DNA of 64,000 nt, taken from positions 1,302,001-1,366,000 of the forward strand of contig NC_026507.1 in NCBI RefSeq assembly GCF_000182925.2. The letters run 5' to 3'. Under the pieces are notes generated by a model. That model was given only the letters and a program-made list of their open reading frames with translations. It was not told the origin of the DNA and did not search any database. Both the position numbers and the translations under genes were made by a program. Source of the stretch: Neurospora crassa OR74A. Taxonomy: Eukaryota; Ascomycota; Sordariomycetes; Sordariales; Sordariaceae. Shown piece by piece: positions 23,153 through 37,600 of the stretch (position 1 is the first letter of the stretch; each line of letters starts with the position of its first letter).

Positions 23153-26100
23153 AATAGTAGTTATAATTAAAAATTAATTAACTAAATTAGACCCTTCCGA
23201 TTAGAGCCTTTAATTAGGTAAACTAATTAATTCTCAAACTCTTCGAACTTCTAATCGCAAAGACCCTATATTGCTCAACACCAACCCCGCGATTACAAAC
23301 AATAATAATAATCCTTTACTATTACATTTCTAAATCCTTCCTAATCCTTCCCTTACACTTTTTCTCCGCACTTCCCCTATTATACCACACCAACTCACTT
23401 ACACATCGGCTCGTATCAATTAAAATATTTAATATTATACTACCCCAATCCGAATATTTACGGGCCTTAATACAAAGGGTAACCCCATTTACTAATTATT
23501 TAATTCTTAAATATATTTCTATCCTACTTTCTATTTATATTCTCCTTTTAATACAATTTTTACTCTTAATACCGTTATTTATTAGCGATTATAATTAAGT
23601 ATACTATAAACTAGGAAATTAACCTCAATATTATAACTAATTATAATTTAACTAATAATCCGCTTAACTATTCACCAATATACAACAATTCGTTTCAATA
23701 AAATAATATATTGCGATTAGAAAATCGCTTTATTAAAAATCGCTTCGTTAATAACTTTAATAGCCTAATTAATTACAACAGTACTATTATCGAGTAAATA
23801 AATTACCCCTTAATTTGTAGTAGACTACCCTTTACTAAACTAATCCAATTACTTCCTAGTCTAGTAATTTAATTTAATAAAGTTAAATAATTAAGAATAA
23901 CCAATTCTAAGTAGTTAAATGCGATTAATCCTAAATAATTAAGTTTATTACTACCTCCGTTGCTTTCTTTACTACTTAAACCCCCCTCCTTACCTTTAAA
24001 ACCACATTTACTCCCTGCGGTATCGTTAGCCAAAATTATCTTTATAATACCGAACGACCCGCTAGTTACTAATAGTTCTCTAACTAAATTAGCCTTTATC
24101 CTAATAACCTTTAATAATCCTGCTAAATTAATAATTAAAGAAGTTTTTAAAAAGGAATTTACTTCTCCTTCTAAAATTAAAAATATTATAAATTTCATAA
24201 AGAATATATTTAAAGGAACTAAGCCTATTACGCCTCCTAAGGTAAGCTTTAATAATAATAGTACGTTATATATTAAATACCGCCCTACCTAAAACTAACC
24301 TTCAACCCGCTATAACCGTAATTCGATAACTATAGAACGTAACGAACTTTATAATTATACTGAGGAGAACGTAAATACCCTTAAAGAATCTAAATATAAA
24401 ATAGAAGAATTTATATCTAATTTAAAACGCCCTAATACTCTTAAATAATTCGGAATCGACGCTAGAATTCTATAATTCTTAATTAATAAAATAGCCTTCG
24501 TTAATAACCAGTAAGGCTGTAACTTTACTATTTTATTAGACTAAGTAATTATAATAAATTATAATATTAAAGGATTAACCGATTTTATAAATAAGCGTTT
24601 TAAAACTATTCGTTTAATTAATAATAATATATAAATGAAAATTAATATAGTCGACAGTAAGGTCGTTATAATAAGTATTAAGGTATTATAAGTTAGTATT
24701 AACTTTATTATAATAAATAGAAAAGTAATTATAATATAAGTAGATCTAATTATATTTAAAGTAGTAATTAAATAATTTAATAAATTTAATAAATATATTA
24801 AAGACTAATTCTTATCCGTTATTAAGATACTCGATAATAGGACCCCCCCTACCCTTATCCTTAATATATATTTAGAATTTATTCTAAACGAAGAGTTATA
24901 TTTTATAAAGATAGGGCTAGTAAAGAAAGCTTCGAAATAGGTAGTTACTTAGTATTATACCCCTACAACCGGAAAACCTTCGTCTAGTAACTTATTACTT
25001 CGATTTATTAAATTACCCCCCGGTCTAATATTAGCCAAAAATTAATATAAGCGTTTAATATTTAGAAGTCCGTTAATTAGTAATATTAATTTTAAATTTA
25101 TTTCCCTTATTCTTAATTACGTAATACGTAAAGCCGTACTTTTAAAGCCTATAATCGAAGACGAAGTTGAAACTCTAAAGCTCCTACCCGTTTAATTTGT
25201 AATTTATACTACGCCTTTTTAATATATCCTTATTTAATAATAGGGTTCTAGATTTATACTAACTTTATTAAAACCCTACCAATCTACAATACTTACCCCT
25301 AGTATTTATAAAACGTTAATATCTATTTATATAACCGATATAATATTAGAAGAATTTAAAAAGAATTTTAAATAAATAATTAAGGATATAAAAATTATAA
25401 AGAAGGATATTAGTATATAGATAGCCGTATTATAAACTATATTTATAGTCGGATTAATTACTATCCCCAACTATAAGAGCAGCGCCTCTAGTAAACCCGC
25501 GGGAGCAATTACCATTAGAGCCCTAGGAGACAATAATCCTAATAATAACGATAATACCCGTTACCTATTATCGTTTAGAAGTTTCCCGCCTAATAGAGGA
25601 GGCTTCCTACTTAGAGGAGGAGGTAGTAGTTTTCCCCCTAATAACGAACCTACAACCAGTATATATAAAGGCTATCCTTGGGAATATATTAAAATTAAGA
25701 AAGAGGAAGTCGGATATTTTAATCCTTATTATTCCGACCCTAACGATTTTAATATAGTATAAAATAATAAAGACGTTATTTATACGGATGCGATAATATT
25801 TATAGACTATATTCTATTAATATTAGAAAACTTCCTTACTATTAAAAATGAAGCTAAAACTTAATTAGTCCGCCTTTTTCCCTAATTACTATAAAAAGCG
25901 GTATTCCTATAATAATATAACTAATTTAAATTAAACTAGCGTTATATAATAAAAAGCGAAGGATTTAATAATTTATATAATAGATTAATTATTCACTTCC
26001 GACCTAACTCCGCTACTACTACTTAAAAATTTAATTAAGGAACTGTTACCCTAAAGGACGTTACTATAAATAAAAATACAATTTTAATATATATTATAAA

Positions 26101-26800
26101 GAAGCTACGCCTAGCCTACGCAATAAGTATATTTTCTAAAATAGAAGATAATTAGTATAGTATCGTAATATATATTTAGAATAGTATAGACACCCGTATT
26201 AAGACCTTATTGTACCCTCCTTACAAAATAGACTTCTTAGCCGACTATATAGTAGAAGTTAATAATACTAGGGAATTCCTTATATTTATAACTAAAAATA
26301 AGTATTTTAATATCCTTCCTAAATTTTCCTATACTATTATAAATTCTATTAACTATACAATTAACAATTCAATATATAATTCCTCCCGCTAATATTATAA
26401 TTATAATTCTAGAACCTCTAAACGTAATTTATACTATAATAACTAGAACCGCCGTATTAACTACCGTAACAACCGACGAGCCGACTACTATAATAACTAA
26501 TGTACTAATCGCTATAATAATTATTAAAATACCTATCGAAATACTTGCTAAAATACTTATTATAATAATAGGATTAAAGGAGGTAGGGACAATGAAATAA
26601 GTAATTATATTTATTATACCGAAGATATTAAGAAGCGAAACGATAGTCCGGACAAAATTATTAGGTAATAAAATAATACTATATTTACAGAAGATTTAGA
26701 TTTAAGTAATAATATTACCGAGGTTTACTATATATATAATAGAGAATTAACTTATTATAAATACTTTAAGGAGTTTAATTCCACTTTATTAAAGAAGTAC
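23153..26800 (+). pseudogene. gag-like region of the inner Gypsy element, broken
   Basis: Position between the 5' LTR and pol makes this the gag region. Protein-like forward frames with many stops are visible from about 23.9 kb. The run at about 26.4-26.6 kb is rich in Tyr, Asn and Cys codons, as expected of a mutated nucleic-acid-binding tail, but a clear zinc knuckle is not readable. An ORF on the opposite strand at 23869-24198 is a by-product of low stop density. Confidence 0.55.
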
Positions 26801-26849
26801 TATATAAAGTAATATTTACTTTATAAAGTAATTAAATGCGAAACTATTT

Positions 26850-29800
26850 AATTACTATTTAAAATCCCTATTATCCGGAGGACTTATAACTAATACTATT
26901 TAGTATACCCGTTACAAAATACCGTCTTTAAATATATTAAAAAATATAAATATATTTTAACTAATACCTATAAGGAAAAGGAGAGGATATTAGAAGTCGT
27001 ATATTATACTAGCAGTCCTATAGATTATAAAATTAAAGAATTAAAAATTAATTTAAATGAAGACCTAACTAGTAACCCGCTATTAAATTATACCCACCTG
27101 CGCATTAAGGTAAGAATTATATTAGAAAGTAAAGACTTCGAAGTATATTTCGATTTAGGTGTAGAATATAGTATTATTAATCGAAAGATTCTATTCGACC
27201 TTCAATATTCTATTTCGATAGATTACTCTATAGTAGTATAAAGAATAGGTAATAAATTAATTAAACTAAGGGAGTAGGCTACCTTTATAATATTTCTCCT
27301 AAGTACTAACTATTATAGTGAAGATACCCTATTGAAAATTAAAGTAAGTATTTAAATAATAAATAACTTAGCGCTAAATATCCTATTTATTAATTCTTTC
27401 CTTTACTTTTAATAAATTAATATTAATTATAAAATTGAATTAATCTACTTCCTTAAAGACAGCTTTATAATAAAATTCTTAGTAGTTAAGCATTTAAATA
27501 AATATAATAGAAAAGTTATAATTAGTAAAAAGATTTTACTATTATTAAATAAATAAACTATAGTATTAATCTACTATAAACCTTTACTAAAGGACCGTTC
27601 CTTCACCTTTATATTATAATATATAGTAATCCCCTATACGATTATTAATACTAAATCCCCCTAATTAATTCCTATAAAAAATACGTCTAAAATAATTATA
27701 AATATCTTAAAGAACTTCTATATCGGATCGATCGACGAATATAAAAATAATAGCTTCTTCTTAACTTTATAAATTAATTTTAATACCGCTACAATTATTA
27801 AACAAGCGTTGGCTATTCTCGAAGGCAATCCAAACACTATACCTACGAATATAATAGAATAAATTACTAAGGATTTTCTATTACTATTTAACGCTAAAAT
27901 TCTCCTTTCTAATAAATTAAGTAATAAATAGTACTATAGCCCGACGGTTAATATACTAAAGTTACTAAACGTTCCTAAAAAATATTTAATATTAAGTATC
28001 TATATAGAGGATACGCCGGAGATTATTACCAACGAAGGCGTATATATTTATACAGCTAACCCAAATCTAGTTAAAGCTTTAAAAGAGGTTGTTGTAACCT
28101 TCCCCGATTTATAGAAAGAAGGAAGAATTATTAATATACTACCGGAAGATATAATAAGAGTCTTATTCGTAGAAGGTTAATAGAAATAGAGAATTATAAT
28201 AAAAATATACCTGCTAAGTAAGAAAGACTAAACTGTAATCGATAAAATCTTTAATATACTTTATAGATAAAGTAAAATAGAATATATCCTTCGCACTATA
28301 CCTTTCGCCTACTTAGTATTTATAATTTAGAGAATAATTAAATTCGGCCCGAAAGGTCAGCCGGTTATTAATTTAAAGGTGCTTAATAATATAATAATAC
28401 CTAATAATTACCCTCTACTACTTTAAAGCAAAATTATCGCGTTTATTAGAGGTAAATTCTTTATTATAGTTATTAATATAGTATCCTTTTTCTATTAATT
28501 CGGCGTATAGTAGAAACATTGTAATAAATTTACCTTTATTACGCATCGTAGCTTAAAGCAACCTATAGTAATTCAAATAGGTTTTAGAAATATACTAGTT
28601 TATATATAGCAATTTATAAATATACTTCTCAAAGATTATAAAGCGTATTACCGAGTGTATATTAATAATATCATTATTGCTAATAGTACAGCCGAAAAAT
28701 ACATTACTTACTTTACAATAATCTTTAAAATCTTTATTAATAAAAATATCGTACTATTACCTAAGAAATCCTACTTCGGTTATCTAAGCGTTAAATTCCT
28801 TAATTTCCATATAAATTCCTTAGACCTATTAACTATAATAGAGAAAATTGCTACTATATACAATTTAGCCTTCCTAACCTAATTAAAGGCTCTCGAGTAA
28901 TATATTAATAGAAGCGGATTCCTCCGTTATTTAATACCCTACTATACCTAATTCATCGAGCTACTTTAAATAAGAAAAGTTACGCTATTAGCTGAAAATA
29001 GAAAAGTAAGTAAAATAAATAATTATAGTAAGCGGGTAGTTTATTATATAAAAATTAAATTCGAACCTACTAAATAAGAGCTTACTATATTCAAAGTACT
29101 ATAGGATGCTATTTGTAATAACCCGACTATATTCAACTATTTCGACCTAAATTAATAGGCATTCTTATAAATAAATAAATCCTTAGAGAGAGGTTTTAGT
29201 ATTATAATATTCTACCTCAAAATGGACTATAAATAGACCCCTAAATTAAGCATTCCTTTAAACTAAATCTTACCTATTATATTCCTAAGTAAAGTACTAA
29301 TATTAGTTGAAACTAAATACAGGCTATTAGAGTTAGAAATTGCATACCTAATTTAGGCTATTAAACGACTATATACTTAAATTTATTCTTATAATAAAAT
29401 AATTATTATCCTAACCGACTATTCTATAATAAAAGGAATCGTCGAATAAATTAGCTTACGAATATCCTTAATAAATAGAGCGAACCGGCGCCTAATTAAT
29501 ATATTAATCTATTTATCCTAATACAATATTAAAATCTACTACGTACTTAATAAATTTAATTTTCTACCGGACGCCCTAAATCGTTTAAAAATAAAAAATA
29601 ATAATAATAACCCCGAAGGCGAAGTCATTTTAAATAATATTTAATATACAAACAAATACAAAGAGCGCCATAATTATAAGGTCTTCTACGTTTATACGGA
29701 AGCCTAAATAAATAAAGCGACCTATAAGCGCTTTATCGACGGTTATAAGTCCAATTCCAAATTTTTAAATATTGTCGATAATTTGAAAAACTATATTACC

Positions 29801-31240
29801 GAGGACGGTAGCATTTTTCGCCGCCCCGAATATTTATTCTTTATAAATAAATAAAGCTTAATCTATAATTAATAGAATAATAAATCTAAAAATCTATATA
29901 TTCCTTTCAATTATATAAAAGAAATTCTCGAATTAATATACGACGAAAAATACTACTTCGGTAGGGACCGAATAATATATAATTTAAAAGCCTTCTCTTT
30001 TCCTAATAAAATATAGTTAATTAAAAAATTATATATAAAAATACCTAGCTTACAACTTTAATTAAACTAATAGAAGTGCGCTGATAAGTAACTATTAATT
30101 AATTTAACTGGAGAATACCCTACTAATACGAACCATCGCTATCGATTTTATTATTAAACTCCCGGAAGTTCCATTTATTAATACCCTTTAGTATTTAGAA
30201 GGTTATAATATATTCGATTATATAGTACCTATAATTAATAAATCCTTAAAATAATCTCTACTTATCCCTAGGCATTTAATATATATAGTTAAAAACTAGG
30301 GAAAGGTTCTCATTCGATTTTTATTACTTTATAATTGGGGAATACTAATTACTATTATTTCCGACCGAAATCGAAAATTTATATTAGTACTATAGAGAGG
30401 TATATAGAGAGCTATAAATACTAAGATATTAATAATTACTATATACTACCCTTAAGGAGATAGATTAGTAAAATATAAAAATTAAACTATTAAAGTAGTA
30501 ATACAATTTTATACTTTCTACTACCTAGAGAAAATATAATTTAATATTATTATTTACTTATAATAGAACCTTAATAATACTTATATTAAAGCTATTAAGG
30601 CTAGCCCCTACGAATACCTCTTCAGCTACAAACTAATAGCTCCCTTCGACCTAATTGCCGATCTAATAGCTAAGGAAATATAAAACTACAAAATTCTTCG
30701 CAATTATATTTAAGAAAACGCTCGTCTTACTATAGACTTCGCTATTACTAATACTAAGCGTCGCTACAACGCTAACTATTAATAAATAGAGCTAAACGCT
30801 AATAATAAAATATTCCTTAAATTACATAAAAATTATTATTTATTAGAACGACCGTTGAGGAAATTATTATAATAATAAGTAGGACCCTTTAAAATTATTT
30901 ATAAAGTAGGTAAATTTACTTATAAATTAGAACTCCTAAAGGAAATAAAAATCTACCTAATTATTTCTATTATATATTTAAAACCTATTCCCAAAGGTAA
31001 CGACCCCTTTAACCGAACCGCCCCGCCGCCCGGTCCAATCAAAGATTTACAAAATTCGGATAATAACAACGGTGCTAATTACGAATTTAAGGTCCTTCTA
31101 AATTATAAATTTAAAAGCGATAGTACGTACGAATATTATATTAAATAGCTCGGCTATGGATATTAATACAACTAATAGAAAATTAAGAAGGAGCTATATA
31201 ATATAAAGAAACTAATCTAAAAATACTAGGTACGTAAGGG
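26850..31240 (+). pseudogene. pol region of the inner Gypsy element (PR-RT-RH-IN-chromodomain), broken
   Basis: Motifs lie in Gypsy order. The protease-like FDLGVEYSIINR is near 27155. The RT box at 28655 reads YINNIII where the family has Y-x-D-D (both Asp turned to Asn by G-to-A). It is followed by NIVLLPKKSYFGYLSVKFLNF. The integrase has IAIDFI-type first Asp near 30135, IISDRNRKF near 30355 and PQGD...VKY near 30450 (Glu read as Lys). A chromodomain near 31085-31240 reads YEYYIK(stop)LGYGY. The presence of the chromodomain places it among chromoviruses, whose integrases target H3K9-methylated chromatin. Confidence 0.85.
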
Positions 31241-31348
31241 AGGACGTAGTAAATAGGAATGCCGTACTAAACGTATTACCTGTAGTTAATTAAAGAAGTA
31301 AGGGTATTCCTAGTAAGGACATTAGGGATCTATTTATAAATTGGGACT

Positions 31349-31639
31349 TAATACCGGATACTTATATTATTATATATAAATTAAATAGAACTGTAAGGTA
31401 GCTAGTTACGTAGGACCAATCTACCCGGCTGTCCCTGCAGGAAGGTTGCTGCAGCCGGGCCGTGCCCGGCCGGCAAGTCGTAGACCCAATTGAATGGGTT
31501 TTGCAATAAAATAAGGAAGCCTTATAAGGCGCACCCTCTGGGCAAGCCGTTGGCTTCTGCTTCTTCCTTCTACATCTTTTTCAACGCTTTCAAATACTAT
31601 TATACTGTTATTTGCAGAGCACTCCAGTTACCCGTATCA
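31349..31639 (+). repeat. 3' LTR of the inner Gypsy element
   Basis: 291 bp, ending CCCGTATCA, directly followed by the ATCCT duplication. Its 3' half is better preserved than that of the 5' LTR, and its 5' half is worse. Confidence 0.93.
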
Positions 31640-31644
31640 ATCCT

Positions 31645-34500
31645 CCTTACTTCCGAAGTCGGATTTAGCCCCTTAAACCTCTAGCGATTCTATAATTATA
31701 ATAGTTTAATAAATACTTCGGATATTTAAAACGAATATATTTGTAATATAGAGGCTGATATTGAGTATATTAAAAGTAAGGCTAACTTTTATTAGCCCAA
31801 TTACGAGCCGGACGAATTTTATATTATAACTACTATTGAACCCCGCGGTAAGTTTTTGCCGACCTAAGTCTATACCCCTCCGGTTATTAACCCTTATTGT
31901 AAAATACAATATCTTTCTATGAGTTATTTATAATATAAGTTGGTTGTTGATTGAAATATAGCTAAAGGGCCCTTAAATTAAATTATATAAGTAAGAGTTA
32001 ATTAAGATTTTAGAATTATAAGTTTGCTGTATAGTGACTTAGATAAGGCTTTTTTAGTAAGATTTACTAAGTTTGGTAATAATAAAGAATTAATTGAATA
32101 TTTTAATATTAAGTTCGATAAATAAATTAATACTTTGTTTAATTAAATTACCTTATATTTAATTAGCGTTTAAGACTCTTTGGATAAAGATTGTAAGAGG
32201 ATTAAGGGTATACTTATAGGGTAAATAGATAAAATTAGTAATATATTAGTAAGATAGTTAAGAAGTATTAGAGAAATAATTAATTAAGTGGATAAGGAAA
32301 ATGAAGTGTTAAACGATTTATAGCGTTATAAGGTTAGCGGCGACTTTTAAAAGGCTTTAAATAATTAAATTGATATTTAGAAGAAGTATTTGGAAATTAC
32401 GTTAAATAATACTATTAAAGAATTAGTTAATTAATGGAAGGAGACAGCTAAGATTATTATAGAAAATATTATTAGATAAATTAATAGCGTTCGTACGGAG
32501 GTGATAAAGGAAATTTAAGAGGAGGTATTAAAAGGACTATTTAATAACCTATATACTCCTTTTAGTCCTATTTGAATATAGCTGGAAAAGGATTAAGGTC
32601 CTTCTATTCTAATTAAATTATTATTAATTAGAATAATTACTTATAAGGCCAATAATGTTTTTGGTACCCCCTTTGAAATTATAATATATAATTAATTAAT
32701 TAAAAAAATTATTGAAGATGAAGTAAAGGCTAAGGGTAAATCCTAAGTTTTTTAGGCTTTTATAGAAAGTATACCCGAAGAAACCCCTTTGCGAAAAACG
32801 TTATCTCCTACTAACCCTTTTCGAGAATATACTTTATTTATTAAATTTAGTTAAAATATTAATAAAATTATTAAACTTAAGATAATTACTATTGCTAATA
32901 TGATTCGAACCTAGTTTGCCCCTCTTTAGACTTTAAATCCGCTTCTTATAAAGTAGTTTAGCTTTAGAGGAATATTGGTACTAGCCCTTACTAAGGCTTG
33001 GATATTATACTAATTCTGTAGACCTATTAATCCTACTATGCTATTAGTTGGGTTGTTAATTAAATTAATTATTATTTTAGACGATATTTCGCCCGAATAG
33101 ATATTAAGTAATATTAATATTATTTATAGTAATAATAGTCTATTTTACTCTAATAATAATAGAGGAGAATTATTAGATTTATTAGACTCTTTATATAGGG
33201 GCGGAGGTAGCGGTAATAGTTGTTTACCTTATATTCTAATTGGTTATAGATTATATAACCTATTCTTAAGCGGAGGTAGTCTATTTAATTCCCTTAGAGG
33301 GGGAGGCGGTTTATTAAACTCTAACGAAGGGTAATATTATAGATTTAGCTACGACGATAATAATAAAGATTTTAAAAAGGTTAAGCGAGAAGATATTGGA
33401 AGCTTCGACTCTAATAGCTACGACCTTAAAGATTAAAGTATTAATAATAATAGTAAATATATTACGTATATTAACGTTTACGCCTTCCGCGAATAAGTAC
33501 TATCCTTTATTATCAATATAAAGTAAAAATACTTAATTAATAGAATAAATAAGTAATTTATATATTTATTTTATATATATTTAGCCGGTATAGTTTATAT
33601 TTAGTAGATAGTAGAGGTAAATAGTAATATTAAATTTATTTGGAAGGAAAAGGGTATTTATAAATTATTAGATTATTTAATAAGTTGCTTTTCCTTAGAT
33701 TCGGCTATAGTTATTATTAAATTTATTAGAGGCCGATTTTACTTTCGGAACGTTATTAATAATTAGGGTACTTTTATTTATTACGTCTAAAAATAAATAC
33801 GCCTTACTAAGGTAATAGGTATTTTGACGAAAGATAATAAAAATTAGTACGGTATAATAATATAAATCTAATTTAGTATAGATTTTCGGGTAAAGTAATT
33901 CTTAAGAGTACTTATCGAAGGCGAATCCTTAGCTAGCTATATATAATTAATTACTACTTTTAAAGCTATATTAATATCCGCCGCTAAGTAGGAAATTGGA
34001 GGAGGCAACTAATTAAATAATAATTCCCGGTTTTGTAATAAATTTAATAATAATTGTAACCGAAATTAAAATTATAATTGCGATAGGAGTTAAGATTATA
34101 ATTGCAATTAAAATTAAGATTATAATTGCGATTGTAATTAAGAGCGTTACTAAAATTATAATTATAATTGTAATTAGTTTAGGGATGATAGTATAAATAG
34201 GGATTGGAGCCGGGATTATTATTATAATTATAATTGCGAATGCAATTGAAATTTGAATTACGATCGAAGGGTATATAAGAAGGTTTACTATGTTAAGGAA
34301 TTTTTAGTATTATTAAGTAATTCCGATAACGAAACCCTAGAGTATTTGGGTGTATATATAGTATTGGAATTTATTAAGAAATACTGTAAATATTTAAAAT
34401 ACTTTAAAATTAAAGTTAGTAAAAAATAGTATAAGGATTAATATGAATCTTCCCCGGCGATAAAAGCCGAACGTTTTAAAATACCCTCCCTATTGGCGTC
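31645..34500 (+). pseudogene. gag-like region of the outer Gypsy element, broken
   Basis: Continuation of the outer element after the nested insertion. Broken forward frames have a charged, helical middle (33.0-33.5 kb, acidic Asp/Glu/Asn-rich) and an Asn/Tyr/Cys/Arg repeat region at about 34020-34270, built from near-repeats of AATTATAATTGCGATTG-like units that translate as N-Y-N-C-D/N. This fits a degenerate RNA-binding gag tail. Confidence 0.6.
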
Positions 34501-34679
34501 CGAATAATAAACCTATAGTTATTGTAAAAAGTAATACGTATTATATAATATATTATTTTAATATTTTAAGAAATACTAATTTGCTACTGAGGGCCGTTTA
34601 AAGGGATAGGAGCCTAATCCTACTCCTAAATTTATATTTATTCCTATTAAAATAATAGTATTAATAAGTATTTAGGAAG

Positions 34680-37600
34680 TAAATTATATAATTATTATAA
34701 TGGATATTAATAATAGCCTAATTTTTAATTATATTTATATATATATAAATATTAGGGTAATGTCCGAGGTAAGTATTATTAAAGTATATATGAATTTGGG
34801 TATTAGTAGAACTTTAATTAGTAGGCCGTTCCTTGAGTTTTTAGAGTATACTATCGAATTTCGGTAAGCGAAAATACGAGGAATAGGTAGTAAATTGGTT
34901 AATATTTTAGAATAGGCTACTTTTAAAATTTATTTTAAGGGGTATAATAAGAAGGGCAATTTTATTTTAATAAAATTTATAAAAGGAGTATGGGTAATAA
35001 ATAAATTGGAACCGAATATTTTATTTAGTAATAATTTTCTATATTTATATAGTGCTAATATAGATTATAAATTAAAAATTATTACCTTTTAGAATTTTAA
35101 TAATTTTTAGATTGATTTTGTTACGTAGGTAAATTCTAAATTGTACCTTCGAAAGGTTATAACCTTGAAAAAAACGATAATTCTATTCGGGTAGTTCGGA
35201 TATATCCTAGTTTAATATAAGCCCCTCCCTAAGGATAGGAGTTTTATATTCAATTTTAAATACGTAGCCGCTGCTAATATTATAGTGAATATTAAGTCCC
35301 CCGCCGTTATGTTTGTTAGTAATACTACGAAAGGAGTAATAGTAATTCTAAAAAAGTTTTATATTAGTAGTATTACTAAAACTACCGATAGCGGATATTT
35401 AGCGCTTTTAGAGGGTATAATTATTAATTTATTAATCGCTATGCTAATTGAAATTTCCTTTAATTATAAGTTCGAAATTTTAATTATTAGAATATTTAAT
35501 ATTAATATAGTAGAAGAAGTTAAATACGGTATTAAACTCTTATTATTTAAAATTAGAGACCTATTAAGTAAATATAATTATATTAATAATATAATAGACG
35601 AAGAGATCCTAGCGGAGCTTAAAGCGGAATTTAAAGACGAAGATGTAGTATATAAGGTTATTAAATATAAGGACGGTATAAGTTATATAATTATATTACT
35701 ACCGAAGGTTAATATAGAAAAATATTTAATGTTCGGTTTTAAAATATTTGACGATTTGTTTAAGAAAGTAACCGATTAAGGTATTTATATTTATACTTAA
35801 GATTTAAGTTTGGTAAAGAAAATTAAGGAGATTATTAATAGATATCCGATATTATAGGAAGAGGGAAGTATTATTTCGAAAGAAGAAGAAGATATAATGT
35901 GTATATTATTGGTGGAAGGTTAGTAAAATTAATATATTTGGGCCTGATCCTATTCTTTAAGTAAGAAGGATTGAGAGGTCTTAAATTAAGTTTTTAAATT
36001 ATTATACGATTAAGGGAAGATAGATTGGGTTAATTACGCTACTTTATTTATTTATTTAATTTTTGTAATTTAGTAAATTATTAAAGGATAATAGAAAGGT
36101 TGTATTGTTATTAATTTTCGAACGCTTAATAAGGTTATTATTTCTAATAATTATTCTTTAATATTGTAATTAGAAGTTATTACGTCCTTTAAAGGTAAGA
36201 GGTTTATAATTATAATTAATATTATAGCTTTCTTTTATTAGTTTAGTATTTAACTATAATATAAGAACCGACTTACCTTTATTAGCCTAAGGGAATTAGA
36301 ATAATTAAATATTGCTTTAATAGGTTATTATAATTCTCTAACTTATATATAGAGATTTATAGATTGACTATTAGTAGTATTCTTAGCCTTTTATTAAGCC
36401 TTTATTAATAATAATATTATTTTTTTTAATATAATAGAAGAATATTTGCGATACCTAAAGTAAGTATTTAATTTATTTGCCTTTAAGAATATTATTTTAT
36501 TTTTAAAAAAGTTATATATTATTTACTTAAATATAGAACTCCTAGGTTTTTATATCGATGCTTTAGGATTATTAATAATTAAGGAACGTATAGTTGCGTT
36601 TTGGGAGTTAAAGTTCCCCGATACTTTAAAGTTATTAAAAAGGTATATAGGCGTATTAGGATTTATTTAATATTTTATCTCCTACTACGCTAGGTTTTCT
36701 AAATTACTATAGGAATATAAAGTTACTTTATTAGTAGAAGGGAGAAAGATAGGCGCTATTGTAGTAAGTAACCTAGTTAAATAAATTAACTATTATTTAA
36801 AAATAATATATAATTTAACTAATAGTGAAAAGAAGGTATTTGAGGCTGTGTAAAAAGCTATTTGCGAGGATATAAAGTTATATTATTTGGACTTGAATAA
36901 ATAAATTCTTTTATAAATCGATAGCTCTTTAGAATAGAGATATAGTATAATATTGTATTATTTGAAGGATGGTTATATATAGATACCCGGTAGTACGATT
37001 TTAGTAAATTAGGTATTCCCTATTATATTTTGAAGTAAGGCTTTTAGTAAGGCTAAGATGCGCTATAGTCCTTCCGAAATAGAGGTAGTATATTTAGTTT
37101 AGGTAGTTAAGTAGCTTCGGATTTTTATTTATTCTTGTAATTTCTTAATTATTATACTTACTAATTATATTACTATTAAGGGTATTTGTAAGTAGATAAT
37201 TCTTAATACCTCTTTAATAAATTGGGGTAATTAATATTTAATTAATACTTCTATTTATTTATTGTAGTATAATTTATAGGTTTATTATATTGCGGGAAAA
37301 TTGAACTTCGTATTTAATACTTTAAGTTATTTATTAGTTAAAGGAAATAAGAAAGGGAGGTTAGATGAGATATTAGTATTAAATTAGGTTTGGTTTATAA
37401 GGGTAGAAATATAAATAGACCTTACGATTAGGTGCGGTTTTGAAGACGGATATAGATTGGATATTAAATTTAGGCCGATTATAATTAAACTTCAAGATTA
37501 TTTAAATATTATTGAGGTTAATAGAATTATTTTTTGTATTAGGTACTTATTTGAAATTATAAATAATTTATTATATAATATTAACCCTACGGATAAATTA

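Larger units (their letters stand above)
22862..31639 (+). mobile_element. inner Gypsy LTR retrotransposon (chromovirus), RIP-inactivated, nested in the outer one
   Basis: Two 291-bp direct repeats (22862-23152 and 31349-31639) are bounded by a perfect 5-bp target duplication ATCCT (22857-22861 and 31640-31644). Total length is 8778 bp. Plus-strand remnants in order: gag-like region (about 23.9-26.7 kb), protease (DLGVEYSIINR near 27160), reverse transcriptase (28.3-28.9 kb), RNase H, integrase (29.9-30.6 kb) and a chromodomain (about 31085-31240). It interrupts the leader of the outer element, so it inserted later. Confidence 0.94.

Noticed and set aside
23869-24292. Overlapping ~110-codon ORFs on both strands
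   Set aside because: Within the gag-like region of the inner Gypsy element; no motifs, and low stop density by chance.
35285-35779. 164-codon forward ORF as a host gene
   Set aside because: It lies between protease and RT motifs of the outer Gypsy element in the same orientation and is an undisturbed stretch of pol.
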